DNA of 64,000 nt, taken from NCBI GenBank assembly GCA_026400815.1, contig JAPLOI010000026.1, positions 1 to 64,000 on the forward strand. Direction: 5' to 3'. The notes under the pieces are model-generated. The model was not told the DNA's origin, made no database searches, and saw only the letters and a program-made list of their open reading frames with translations. Both the position numbers and the translations under genes were made by a program. Of this stretch, positions 26,123-34,147 are shown piece by piece; position 1 is the stretch's first letter, and the number at the start of each line of letters is the position of its first letter. The DNA is from Alphaproteobacteria bacterium. GTDB taxonomy: Bacteria > Pseudomonadota > Alphaproteobacteria > Acetobacterales > Acetobacteraceae.

Positions 26123-26956
26123 ATGCCCCTGCCCCTGCGCCCCCTCCTGCCCGCCGACCTCCCCCAGGCCCACGGCCTCACCCAGGCCGTCCGCTGGCCG
26201 CACCGTGAGCAGGATTGGCGCTTTGCCTTGGGGCTCGGCCAGGGCTGGGCCATTTCGGAAGGCGAACGCCTGCTCGGCACATCCATGAGCTGGCCCTTCG
26301 GCCCCGCCTGGGGCTGCTTCGGCATGCTCATCGTCGCCAACGACCAGCAGGGCCGCGGCCACGGCGCCCGCCTGATGGTAGCAGCCCTCGCCGCCCTCGG
26401 CCCCCGCGCCGTGCAACTCCACGCCACCCAAGCCGGCCAGGCCCTCTACCTCCGCCTCGGCTTCACCCCCGCCGGCACCATCCACCAGCACCAGGGCATC
26501 GCCCAGTCGCCGCCCCCCGCCCCCCTCGCGCCGGGCCAAACCCTGCGCCCCGCCACCGTGCACGACCTCCCCGCCCTCGCAGCCCTCGACACGGCAGCCA
26601 CCGGCATGGACCGCACCCGCGCCCTGTCCGCCATCCTCGCCCAGGGCCAGGCCATCCTCCTCGAACGCAACGGCACGCCGGAAGGCTTCGCCATGCTGCG
26701 CCCCTTCGGCCGCGGCGAGGTCATCGGCCCCGTCGCCGCCCCCGATGCCACCAGCGCCTGGGCCCTCATCGCCCACTTCCTCACCGCCCGCGCCGGCGCC
26801 TTCGTCCGCATCGACATCACCAACCCCGCCCTCGCCCCCCTGCTCACCGCCCACGGCCTGCCCGCGGTGGACGAAGCCCTGCGCATGGTCCGCGGCACCC
26901 CACCCGCGCCAGCCGCCACGCGCAGCTTCGCCCTGATCAACCAGGCGCTGGGGTAG
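26123..26956 (+). CDS. GNAT-family N-acetyltransferase, two-domain
   Basis: This 277-residue protein has a GNAT acyl-CoA-binding loop in MLIVANDQQGRGHGARLM (Q/R-x-x-G-x-G/A type) at about residues 70-90, and a second, weaker acetyltransferase-like half from about 140. Start MPLPLRP at 26123 follows ggagaaag, a good ribosome site. It is divergent from the HAD gene and 62 bases upstream of a formamidase-like gene. The acyl acceptor is unknown. Confidence 0.85.
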   Translation: MPLPLRPLLPADLPQAHGLTQAVRWPHREQDWRFALGLGQGWAISEGERLLGTSMSWPFGPAWGCFGMLIVANDQQGRGHGARLMVAALAALGPRAVQLHATQAGQALYLRLGFTPAGTIHQHQGIAQSPPPAPLAPGQTLRPATVHDLPALAALDTAATGMDRTRALSAILAQGQAILLERNGTPEGFAMLRPFGRGEVIGPVAAPDATSAWALIAHFLTARAGAFVRIDITNPALAPLLTAHGLPAVDEALRMVRGTPPAPAATRSFALINQALG

Positions 26957-27018
26957 CCGCTTCGCAGCCACGCCCCCGCCCGCTATCGTTCCCGCCTCAG
27001 CACCCCAGGGAACCACCG

Positions 27019-27927
27019 ATGGCCACGCACCGCTTCCAGCCCACGCGCTACCACACCGTCATCGGCACCGCAGACCCGGTGCTCCGCCTTGCCAACGGCG
27101 ACACCCTCATCGCCGCCACCATCGACGCCTCGGGCCTGGACGCCAACGAGGCCCAGGCCTGGGAACGCGGCAACCCCATGACAGGCCCGTTCTTCATCGA
27201 AGGCGCCGAGCCCGGGGATACCCTGGCCGTCCACATCAACCGCCTCACCCCCAGCCGCGCCACCGGCTGGACCTACTCCCCCCTCGCCCTCACCGTGCTC
27301 GACCCCGCCGCCCTCCCCGACCGCCCGGCCAGCGAACGCTCCGTCTGGGTGATCGACAACAACGCCGGTACCGTCCACCTGCGCGAACCCTCGCCGGGCC
27401 TGGAAAACTTCGCCCCGCCCATCCAGCCCATGATCGGCTGCTTCGGCACCGCCCCCGCCCGCGGCCAGGCCATCTCCACCGCCACCAGCGCCAACCACGG
27501 CGGCAACATGGACTACCGGCTGTTCCGCCCCGGCACCACCGCCTGGCTCCCCGTCTTCCAGCCCGGCGCCCTGTTCTACCTCGGCGACGGCCACGCCTGC
27601 CAAGGCGACGGCGAAATCACCGGCACCGGCATCGAAACCTCGTTCGAAATGGAAGTCACCTTCCAGGTCCTCAAGCGCACCATCACCTGGCCGCGCGGCG
27701 AAACCGCAGACGACATCTTCACCGTCGGCAACGCCCGCCCGCTGGACCAGGCCCTCCAGCACGCCACCACGGAAATGATGCGCTGGCTCGGCGAAGACTA
27801 CGGGCTCGATCCCCGCGCCGCTTCGCACCTGATGGGCCAAACCGTCAGCTATGATATCGGCAACGTGTTCAACCCCGCCTATACCGTGGGGTGCCGGATC
27901 AGCAAGAAGTGGCTGACGAAGAAGTAA
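27019..27927 (+). CDS. Acetamidase/formamidase family protein
   Basis: This 302-residue protein belongs to the FmdA/AmdA acetamidase/formamidase family, metal-dependent enzymes that hydrolyse small amides to acid plus ammonia. Features include NPMTGPFFIEGAEPGDTLAV, HGGNMDYR and LGDGHACQGDGEITGTGIE. The stop is immediately followed by a single AT-rich hairpin unit that may end its transcript. Its position next to amidase genes elsewhere in the window suggests nitrogen scavenging, which is inference. Confidence 0.9.
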   Translation: MATHRFQPTRYHTVIGTADPVLRLANGDTLIAATIDASGLDANEAQAWERGNPMTGPFFIEGAEPGDTLAVHINRLTPSRATGWTYSPLALTVLDPAALPDRPASERSVWVIDNNAGTVHLREPSPGLENFAPPIQPMIGCFGTAPARGQAISTATSANHGGNMDYRLFRPGTTAWLPVFQPGALFYLGDGHACQGDGEITGTGIETSFEMEVTFQVLKRTITWPRGETADDIFTVGNARPLDQALQHATTEMMRWLGEDYGLDPRAASHLMGQTVSYDIGNVFNPAYTVGCRISKKWLTKK

Positions 27928-27968
27928 GAACCTTCTTTTTCTGAAGAAAAAGAAGCAAAAAGACTTTT
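27928..27968 (+). terminator. Single AT-rich hairpin unit, copy 2, after formamidase gene
   Basis: Directly after the stop codon the plus strand reads CTTCTTTTTC, TGAA, GAAAAAGAAG and then CAAAAAGACTTTT. This is the same unit as half B of the paired modules elsewhere, in plus orientation and without a partner. Its position right after a stop and the trailing T-run fit a transcription terminator. Confidence 0.7.
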
Positions 27969-28002
27969 CAGATTTGATGCGGAGAGGCAGCGCTTCTCCG
28001 CG

Positions 28003-28392
28003 TCAAGCGGTCCGCTTCCGGCCTGACAGCAAAAATCCCAACGCAGCGCCGGTGGCGGTCAGGAATGTGCCCCATACCAGGTCCACTACCGTCACAATCG
28101 TGGGCCACCCCAGCAGCGTCGCCTGGTTGGTTAGGTCGTAGGTGCCATAGGCCACCAGCCCCAGCATCGCCCCGCGCAACCCCGCCTCGCGCCAATCCGC
28201 CGCCCCGCGCTGCGCCAGCGCCACAATCCCCGTCACATACAGCAAGTAGAACGCCACCGCCGGCGCCACCGCGAAATCCGGCGCCAGCAAATGCCCGATA
28301 TGCACCCGATAGAACGGCTGCGCCGCCAACGTCAGCCACACCGCATCGATCGGCAGCAACACCAGCGCCGTCGTCACCCAAAGCCTGATCAT
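28003..28392 (-). CDS. DUF2177 membrane protein in sigma-factor divergon
   Basis: This 129-residue membrane protein with four predicted helices fits DUF2177: LPIDAVWLTLAAQPFYRVHI, then GMLGLVAYGTYDLTN-type sequence (here AMLGLVAYGTYDLTNQATL) and VDLVWGTFLTA. The ATG at 28392 overlaps the DUF1365 gene stop by 4 bases, so it is the third gene of the operon that starts with the FAD oxidoreductase. DUF2177 genes are commonly linked to DUF1365 and Cfa genes under ECF sigma control (from memory). Function is unknown. Confidence 0.85.
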   Translation of the reverse strand: MIRLWVTTALVLLPIDAVWLTLAAQPFYRVHIGHLLAPDFAVAPAVAFYLLYVTGIVALAQRGAADWREAGLRGAMLGLVAYGTYDLTNQATLLGWPTIVTVVDLVWGTFLTATGAALGFLLSGRKRTA

Positions 28393-29171
28393 CGCCCTAC
28401 CGTCACCGGCTCCGAAGGCGGCGCCGGGCGCGGCCGCAACCGCATCCCCTTCAGCCACAGCTTCAGCGCCTCCCAATGGATGCCGCCCACCACCCGCATT
28501 GCCTGCAACCCATGCCCCAGCAGCGCCCGCGCCAACCCGGCATCGCCCAACACCCGCCGCCGCCCGGTGAACGCCGCATACAGCAACGGCCCCGCATCAT
28601 CGGCCGACTCGATCGCCAGCGCGAACCGCTCCCCCGGCGGCACCACCCGGAACCGGTAGCGCTGCTCCATGTCCATGAACGGCGAAACATAGAACCTTTT
28701 GTCGCAGCCCTGGTGCTGCACATCGGCCCCCGTTGCCGGAATCAGATAGGTATGCCGCTGCCCAAAGGTGTTGTTCACCTCATACACCATCGCCTGCAGC
28801 GCCCCATCCGCGCCGTCGCAGAAATAGACAGTGATCGGGTTGAACACCATGCCGAGCACCCGCGGCATGCACAGCACCCGAATGCGCCCACCCGCGGGGT
28901 CCAGACCCGCCCCACGCAGCATCGCGGCAATCTGCTCGGCCAACGGCGTGCCGGACCCATCGCCATGGTCACGGTCCCGGAAGGCGAACACCGCCCGCCG
29001 GTTATGCCCGAACAGCCACAACCGCCGCGACAGCTCGGGCAATTCATCCAGGTCCAGCAGCATCGTCAGCATGCGATAGCGCAGCCGGTGCCGCACCGGC
29101 CGCAGCCGCACATGCGTCACGCTGCCGCCATACAGCGCAGAGGTCTCGGCACGGGGTGCGGCGCCGCTCAC
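28389..29171 (-). CDS. DUF1365 family protein
   Basis: This 260-residue protein has the DUF1365 pattern: ALYGGSVTHVRLRPVRHRL at the start, PRVLGMVFNPITVYFC, YEVNNTFGQRHTYLIP and KRFYVSPFMDMEQRYRF. Family members occur beside Cfa-like methyltransferases and flavin oxidoreductases, and they are linked to modification of membrane fatty acids. The start overlaps the upstream FAD oxidoreductase by 4 bases. The biochemical step is unproven. Confidence 0.9.
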   Translation of the reverse strand: MSGAAPRAETSALYGGSVTHVRLRPVRHRLRYRMLTMLLDLDELPELSRRLWLFGHNRRAVFAFRDRDHGDGSGTPLAEQIAAMLRGAGLDPAGGRIRVLCMPRVLGMVFNPITVYFCDGADGALQAMVYEVNNTFGQRHTYLIPATGADVQHQGCDKRFYVSPFMDMEQRYRFRVVPPGERFALAIESADDAGPLLYAAFTGRRRVLGDAGLARALLGHGLQAMRVVGGIHWEALKLWLKGMRLRPRPAPPSEPVTVGR

Positions 29172-30472
29172 GCCGCCTCGCTCAAAGGCGGCATGGCAAT
29201 GCGCGGCGCAGCCGCCGGCATCGCCCAGGGCCGCCGCACCCCGCCCAGCTGCTCGGCCACCGCAAGGCCCGATTGCAGCCCATCCTCATGAAATCCGGAG
29301 CCGAACCACGCCCCGCAGAACCACGTGTTCCGCCGCCCCTGCAGCGTCCACAGCATGCGCTGGGCGCGCATCGCCGCGGCATCGAATTGCGGGTGGGAAA
29401 ACCACTCCTCGTTCAATATCTCCGCCGGCTCCACCGGCGGGTTCAGCGTCACGAAATGCGGCTCCGGCCCCGGCAGCGCCTGCAGCCGGTCCATCCAGTA
29501 GGTCACGCACAGCGAACCATCGGTGCGCGACAGGTAATTCCAGCTCGCCCAGGCCGCCCGCCGCCGCGGCATCAGCCGGGGATCGCGATGCATCACCACC
29601 CGGTTCAGCGCGGTGCGGATCGGCCCCAGCAACGCCTGCTCCGCCTCCGTCGGCTCCTCCAGCAGCGCCAGTGCCTGCGGGGCGTGGGTGGCGATCACCA
29701 CGTCGTCGTAGCGCTCGCTGCCCCCGTCGCTGTCATGCACCATCACATGATCGGCCGCCCGAACGATGCGCGTGGCCCCGCAGCCCAGCCGGATCCGATC
29801 GGCATAGGGCGCGGTCAGCTTCGCCACATAGGCCGCACTGCCGCCCGTCACCGTGCGCCACACCGGCCGGTCGCGCAGCTTCAGCAACCCATGGTTCTCG
29901 CAGAACCGGATGAACGCCGCTGCCGGGTAGGAACCCGCCTCCGCCGCCGGCACAGACCAGATGGCAGCCGCCATCGGCAGCAAATGGTCCTGCACGAACC
30001 CGTCCGAATACTTCTCGCGCTTCAGGAACGCATCCAGCGCCAGCAAATCATGCTCCAGCCCCGCCGCCACCCGCGGCGCCTGCCGATAGAAGCGCAGCAG
30101 GTCGATCAGCATCGCCCAGAACCGCGGCCGCACCAGGTTGGAGGGCTGGGCGATCATCCCGCGCCAATCCGCCGCCGAATACTCCCGCCGCCCCCCATCA
30201 AGGGACACCGCGAACGACATGTCGCTCGCCTGCGTCGCCACGCCCAGATGCCGGAACAGCGCCACCAGGTTCGGGTAGGTCTGCTCGTTATAAACGATGA
30301 ACCCCGTATCCACCGCCACACCGGCCGCCGTGCGAATCGTCCGGCTATGCCCGCCGGCCTGCGCCGCGCGCTCATACATCGTCACGTCATGCGCCTGGGA
30401 CAGCAGCCAGGCGGCCGACATGCCGGAAATGCCGCTTCCGATAACGGCAATGCGGCGCCTGCGATGGGGCAT
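29168..30472 (-). CDS. FAD-dependent oxidoreductase linked to fatty-acid modification
   Basis: This 434-residue flavin amine-oxidase-like protein begins with the dinucleotide-binding motif IAVIGSGISGMSAAWLLSQA, followed by YERAAQAGGHSRTI and DTGFIVYNEQTYPNL. The C-terminus has FCGAWFGSGFHEDGLQSG, where FAD is contacted. Its pairing with DUF1365 and a Cfa-type methyltransferase is the arrangement known from singlet-oxygen-induced, furan fatty acid-forming loci of Rhodobacter (established knowledge; equivalence is inference). It is first in the minus-strand operon, behind an ECF-type promoter. Confidence 0.88.
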   Translation of the reverse strand: MPHRRRRIAVIGSGISGMSAAWLLSQAHDVTMYERAAQAGGHSRTIRTAAGVAVDTGFIVYNEQTYPNLVALFRHLGVATQASDMSFAVSLDGGRREYSAADWRGMIAQPSNLVRPRFWAMLIDLLRFYRQAPRVAAGLEHDLLALDAFLKREKYSDGFVQDHLLPMAAAIWSVPAAEAGSYPAAAFIRFCENHGLLKLRDRPVWRTVTGGSAAYVAKLTAPYADRIRLGCGATRIVRAADHVMVHDSDGGSERYDDVVIATHAPQALALLEEPTEAEQALLGPIRTALNRVVMHRDPRLMPRRRAAWASWNYLSRTDGSLCVTYWMDRLQALPGPEPHFVTLNPPVEPAEILNEEWFSHPQFDAAAMRAQRMLWTLQGRRNTWFCGAWFGSGFHEDGLQSGLAVAEQLGGVRRPWAMPAAAPRIAMPPLSEAA

Positions 30473-30510
30473 GGGCGGGTCGTACTCCGGCGGATTCGAA
30501 TTCTATAGCG

Positions 30511-30538
30511 GAAACGAGCGCCGTCTGCGCTTGGATCA
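30511..30538 (-). promoter_or_regulatory. ECF sigma promoter driving the FAD oxidoreductase operon
   Basis: On the minus strand, TGATCC (30538-30533) is followed by a 16-base spacer and CGTTTC (30516-30511), about 40 bases before the start of the FAD oxidoreductase gene. TGATCC-N16-CGT is the pattern expected for RpoE-ChrR-type ECF sigma factors. The same arrangement with the same spacer is found on the opposite strand 14 bases away. Confidence 0.68.
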
Positions 30539-30551
30539 CCGCCACCGCGTG

Positions 30552-30579
30552 TGATCCAAAGTGCCACGCCATCCGTCTT
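30552..30579 (+). promoter_or_regulatory. ECF sigma promoter driving the rpoE-chrR operon (autoregulation)
   Basis: On the plus strand, TGATCC (30552-30557), a 16-base spacer and CGTCTT (30574-30579) precede the sigma factor gene. Transcription would start near 30586, which rules out any sigma start codon before that point. The position implies that the sigma factor activates its own operon. Confidence 0.7.
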
Positions 30580-30674
30580 CCGAGGTGATGCTTGCACGCA
30601 GCCGCCCTTATGAACCCTTTCCATCCGGAGCACCGCGCCCCCGCGCGGCCGCTTTTCCGGTGAACGACCCGTCG

Positions 30675-31226
30675 ATGACCGATTCCGGCGATCCGGCCCT
30701 GCGCCTGCTGCGCGCCGTGGCCGAACGGGCCGACCGCACCGCCTTCGCGGAGCTGTTCGGCCTCTTCGCCCCCAAGGTGAAATCCTACCTCCTGCGCCTC
30801 GGCCTCCCCGCCGCCCGCGCGGAGGAGCTGGCGCAGGAAACCCTGCTCGTCGTCTGGCGCCGCGCCGCCCAGTTCGATCCCGCCAGCACCGGCGCCGCCG
30901 CCTGGATCTTCACCATCGCCCGCAACCTGCGCATCGATGCCGCCCGCCGGGACGGCATCGCCCTGCCAGACGCAGACCCAACGGACGACCCGCCGCCCCC
31001 CGCCCAGGCCGATGCCCTGGTCGATGCGGCCCGCCAGTCCGAACGCATCCGCGCCGCGCTCGCCCAGCTCTGCACCGAACAGGCCGAAGTCGTGCAACTC
31101 GCCTTCTTCGACGACCGGCCCCACGGCGAGATCGAACGCGCGCTCGGCATTCCCCTCGGCACCGTCAAATCGCGCCTGCGCCTCGCCATGGCCAGGTTGC
31201 GGTCCCTGTTGGGCGAAGCACCATGA
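30675..31226 (+). CDS. rpoE: ECF RNA polymerase sigma factor, RpoE/ChrR-group
   Basis: This 183-residue ECF sigma factor has region 2 (about residues 15-90: FGLFAPKVKSYLLRLGLP, EELAQETLLVVWRRAAQFDP, WIFTIARNLRIDAARRD) and region 4 (about 120-175: HGEIERALGIPLGTVKSRLR). The frame is open from 30561, but the predicted promoter makes starts before 30586 impossible. ATG 30675 (MTDSGD) gives the usual family length, with GTG 30660 and ATG 30588 as alternatives. Its stop overlaps chrR by 4 bases. Homologous RpoE-ChrR pairs respond to singlet oxygen; that role here is inference. Confidence 0.9.
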   Translation: MTDSGDPALRLLRAVAERADRTAFAELFGLFAPKVKSYLLRLGLPAARAEELAQETLLVVWRRAAQFDPASTGAAAWIFTIARNLRIDAARRDGIALPDADPTDDPPPPAQADALVDAARQSERIRAALAQLCTEQAEVVQLAFFDDRPHGEIERALGIPLGTVKSRLRLAMARLRSLLGEAP

Positions 31227-31840
31227 TCCAGCACCACCCCTCCGACGAAACCCTGCTCGCCTACGCCGCCGGCCGCCTCCCGCGCGCCCACCGCGTTGTG
31301 GTGCGCGCCCATCTCGCCCGCTGCGAGGCCTGCCGCCGCTCCCTCGCCCTGGCCAAGTCCGTCGCCGCCGCGAAGCTGGAGGCACTGCCCGCCGCCCCGC
31401 TCGCCCCCGATGCACTGGCCGCCACCCTGGCCCGCCTGGGCCCGCAGGAACCGCGCCGCGCCGCCGCGCCGGAACCCACCACGGTGGCCGATTTCGCCAC
31501 CGGAAGCTGGATCTGGCTCGGCCCGGGCATCCGCCTCATGCCGCTCATCCCGCGCGGGCCAGACAACACAAGGCTCGATCTCATCCGCGTCGCCCCCGGC
31601 ATCGCGCTCCCCGCCCACGGCCACACCGGCGGCGAGATCGCCTGCATCCTCCAGGGCGCCTTCGGGGATGAGACCGGCACCTATGCCGCCGGCGACTGTG
31701 CCGAGGGGGACGAATCCCTCGACCACGAGCCGAAGGCGCTGGATGTCGGCGAGGAATGCATCTGCCTCATCGCCACCACCGGCCGGCTGCGCGCCCATGG
31801 CTGGTTCGCCCGCATGATCCAACCGCTCCTCGGCATCTGA
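31223..31840 (+). CDS. chrR: ChrR-like zinc anti-sigma factor
   Basis: This 205-residue protein has a ZAS-type anti-sigma domain: HHPSDETLLAYAAGRL, then HRVVVRAHLARCEACR, which supplies the His-x3-Cys-x2-Cys zinc ligands. A cupin-like C-terminal domain (about 90-200) follows, with HGHTGGEIACILQG and DESLDHEPKAL, matching the two-domain layout of ChrR. ChrR holds RpoE inactive until singlet oxygen or peroxide stress. It overlaps the sigma gene and the next gene, so the operon is tightly coupled. Confidence 0.92.
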   Translation: MIQHHPSDETLLAYAAGRLPRAHRVVVRAHLARCEACRRSLALAKSVAAAKLEALPAAPLAPDALAATLARLGPQEPRRAAAPEPTTVADFATGSWIWLGPGIRLMPLIPRGPDNTRLDLIRVAPGIALPAHGHTGGEIACILQGAFGDETGTYAAGDCAEGDESLDHEPKALDVGEECICLIATTGRLRAHGWFARMIQPLLGI

Positions 31841-32619
31841 TGTCCCTCATCACCATCTGCCTCCTCGCCTGGGCCGCCCTCGCCGTGATCATGGCCGGCG
31901 CCTGGGCCCTGCAGCGCGCCCTGCGCAACGCCGGCTGGGTCGACGCGATCTGGACCTTCGGCCTCGGCGCCGTCGGCATCGCCGCCGCCTTCGCCGCCGG
32001 CCCCTCCGGCCGTACCATCGCCGTGCTGCTGGGCCTGTGGTCCCTGCGGCTCGGCGCCCACATCACCGCCCGCAGCCGCGGCGCCCCGGAAGACGCCCGC
32101 TACGCTGCCCTGCGCCAAAGCTGGGGTACCGGTTACGAACCCCGCATGTTCGGCTTCCTGCAAATCCAGGCCGCCGCCGCCGCCCTGCTCATCATCCCCG
32201 TCGCGCTCGCCGCCACCGCCCCCTGGCCGCCCACGCCCCTGGCCCTCGCCGGCCTCGCCGTCGCCCTCCTCGGCCTCGCCGTGGAAGCCCTGTCGGATTC
32301 CCAGCTCCGCACCTTTCGCCGCAAAGCTGGCCACGGCCAGGTCTGCGACACCGGCCTGTGGTCCCGCTCGCGCCACCCCAACTATGTCGGCGAGTTCCTG
32401 TTCTGGGTCGGCCTCGCACTCTTCGCCCTGCCCGCCGCCTTCGGCTGGGCCGCCCTGATCGGCCCCGCCTTCATGTATTGGCTCCTCGTCCACGTCTCCG
32501 GCATCCCCCCGCTCGAAGCCGCCATGCTCGCCAGCCGCGGCGAGGCCTACGCCGCCTACCAGCGCCGCGTTCCCGCCTTCTTCCCCAGCTTCACCCCGCC
32601 CGCGCCCCAGCCGCGCTGA
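31840..32619 (+). CDS. DUF1295 (steroid reductase-like) membrane protein
   Basis: This 259-residue integral membrane protein belongs to the DUF1295 family, related to steroid 5-alpha-reductases and isoprenylcysteine methyltransferases. Visible are NAGWVDAIWTFGLG, YEPRMFGFLQIQAA and the signature GLWSRSRHPNYVGEFLFWVG. The start overlaps the chrR stop as TGATG. In this operon it probably reduces or modifies a lipid together with the methyltransferase downstream, but no reaction is shown. Confidence 0.88.
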   Translation: MSLITICLLAWAALAVIMAGAWALQRALRNAGWVDAIWTFGLGAVGIAAAFAAGPSGRTIAVLLGLWSLRLGAHITARSRGAPEDARYAALRQSWGTGYEPRMFGFLQIQAAAAALLIIPVALAATAPWPPTPLALAGLAVALLGLAVEALSDSQLRTFRRKAGHGQVCDTGLWSRSRHPNYVGEFLFWVGLALFALPAAFGWAALIGPAFMYWLLVHVSGIPPLEAAMLASRGEAYAAYQRRVPAFFPSFTPPAPQPR

Positions 32620-32632
32620 CCGGAGACAAGCA

Positions 32633-33658
32633 ATGACCCTCGTCGCCGCCGCCACCGCCGCCGTGGAACGCCTGCCCCTGCCGGATGCGCTGACCCGCGC
32701 CGGCATCGCCGCCCTGGTCGGCCGCACCGCCCGCCAGCTCCGCCGCCTGCCCGCCACGCTGGAGCAGGATTTCGCCCGCACCATGCACGCCCACCCCATC
32801 GCGGTCGCCACCGCGGAGGCCAACGCGCAGCACTACGAAGTCCCGGCCGATTTCTTCGCCACCGTCCTTGGCCCGCGCCGCAAATACTCCTGCTGCCTCT
32901 ACGCCGACGCCGCCTCCACCCTCGCCGACGCCGAGGAACTGGCCCTGGCCGAAACCGCCGCCCATGCCGGCCTCGCCGATGGCCAGCACATCCTGGAACT
33001 CGGCTGCGGCTGGGGCTCGCTCAGCCTCTGGATGGCGGAACACTTCCCCGCATCCCGCATCACCGCCGTCTCCAACTCCCACTCCCAGCGCGCCCACATC
33101 GAAGCCCAAGCCATCGCCCGCGGCCTCTCCAACCTTCAGATCATCACCGCAGACATGAACGCCTTCCAGCCCGAAGCCCGCTTCGACCGGGTCGTCTCGG
33201 TGGAAATGTTCGAGCACATGTCGAACTGGGAAGCCCTGCTCCGCCGCGTCCACACCTGGCTCAAGCCCGATGGCGCGCTCTTCCTGCACGTCTTCAGCCA
33301 TGTCACCCAGCCCTACCGCTTCGACACCGCTGACAAGTCAGACTGGATCGCCCAGCACTTCTTCACCGGCGGCATCATGCCCAGCCACACCATGATCCGG
33401 CACATCGGCGCCCCCTTCACCGTGGAGGCCGATTGGCGCTGGTCCGGCCTGCACTACGCCCGCACGGCGAATGACTGGCTCGCCCGCTTCGATGCCAACC
33501 CGGCAGAGGTGGACCGCGTGCTGCGCGCCACCTACGGTACCGAGTGGCAGCTCTGGCGCCGCCGCTGGCGCCTCTTCTTCCTCGCCACCGCCGGCCTGTT
33601 CGGCGCCGAGGGCGGCGAAACCTGGGGCGTCAGCCACTACCGCCTGCGCCCAACCTAG
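32633..33658 (+). CDS. Cyclopropane-fatty-acid-synthase-type SAM methyltransferase
   Basis: This 341-residue enzyme is of the Cfa/Mycolic acid methyltransferase type. SAM-binding motif I is ILELGCGWGSLSLWMAEHFP (about residues 120-140), followed by ADMNAFQPEARFDRVVSVEMFEHM. It lacks the long N-terminal region of full Cfa enzymes, like the methylase group that adds a methyl group to unsaturated phospholipid chains. Such an enzyme (UfaM in Rhodobacter) starts furan fatty acid synthesis. Equivalence here is inference from its operon with rpoE-chrR. Confidence 0.88.
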   Translation: MTLVAAATAAVERLPLPDALTRAGIAALVGRTARQLRRLPATLEQDFARTMHAHPIAVATAEANAQHYEVPADFFATVLGPRRKYSCCLYADAASTLADAEELALAETAAHAGLADGQHILELGCGWGSLSLWMAEHFPASRITAVSNSHSQRAHIEAQAIARGLSNLQIITADMNAFQPEARFDRVVSVEMFEHMSNWEALLRRVHTWLKPDGALFLHVFSHVTQPYRFDTADKSDWIAQHFFTGGIMPSHTMIRHIGAPFTVEADWRWSGLHYARTANDWLARFDANPAEVDRVLRATYGTEWQLWRRRWRLFFLATAGLFGAEGGETWGVSHYRLRPT

Positions 33659-33667
33659 GAGTTCCCG

Positions 33668-33997
33668 ATGTCCCAGCTCCCCACCTGCCTCCTCATCGTC
33701 ACCGCAGAGGTCGACGAAGAAGTGGAGGCGACGTGGAACACCTGGTACGACACCGTCCACCTGCCCGATGCCCTGGCCTGCCCCGGCGTGCTCAGCGGCC
33801 GCCGCTACACAACAGACGGCATCGTCTCCCGCACCAATCGCGGCATCGCCGACCGCACCCGCCAGCGCCTCTACACCACGGTCTATGAGCTGGCGGGCCC
33901 CGAGGCGGTGGAAACCCCGGAATTCACCGCCATGCGCGGCTGGGCGCAGTTCGCCCCCCATATCCGCTCCGAAACCCGCGTCATCACCGCACGCTGA
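33668..33997 (+). CDS. Small conserved protein with dimeric alpha/beta-barrel pattern
   Basis: This 109-residue soluble protein contains LLIVTAEVDEEVEATWNTWY, then DTVHLPDALACPGVLSGRRY and a C-terminal strand ending VITAR. The W-N-x-W-Y-D-x-x-H-x-P-D pattern resembles EthD/DUF4286-type dimeric ferredoxin-like barrels. It follows the methyltransferase gene by 9 bases and may be the last gene of the sigma-factor operon. Function is unknown. The stop is directly at the edge of a palindromic element. Confidence 0.75.
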   Translation: MSQLPTCLLIVTAEVDEEVEATWNTWYDTVHLPDALACPGVLSGRRYTTDGIVSRTNRGIADRTRQRLYTTVYELAGPEAVETPEFTAMRGWAQFAPHIRSETRVITAR

Positions 33998-34051
33998 TAC
34001 CAACCCCTCTTTGCATCGACCCATGAAGAATGGGCCGATGCGGGCTGGTAT
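33997..34051. repeat. Nested palindrome, first of two
   Basis: Outer arms ATACCAACCC and GGGCTGGTAT enclose inner arms GCATCGACCCAT and ATGGGCCGATGC with a loop of about 6 bases. It starts at the stop codon of the preceding gene. There is no T-run. The ends resemble those of the next palindrome, suggesting a repeated element rather than an isolated terminator. Confidence 0.72.
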
Positions 34052-34094
34052 GAGTCTTTGCTTTGCGCGCCGCCACCGGCCAGCCCGGCGCGCG

Positions 34095-34145
34095 ATGCCA
34101 ACCCCGGCAATCGCCGCAAGAGTCGGCGATTGCCGGGGTTGGTAT
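34095..34145. repeat. 22-bp near-perfect palindrome, second of two
   Basis: Arm ATGCCAACCCCGGCAATCG with CCG following (34095-34116) pairs with 34124-34145, which ends GGGGTTGGTAT. One mismatch breaks an otherwise complete 22-bp stem with a 7-base loop. It lies 2 bases after the stop of the peptidase gene on the minus strand. Together with the first palindrome it fills the gap between two convergent genes and could block transcription from both sides. Confidence 0.8.
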
Positions 34146-34147
34146 GA

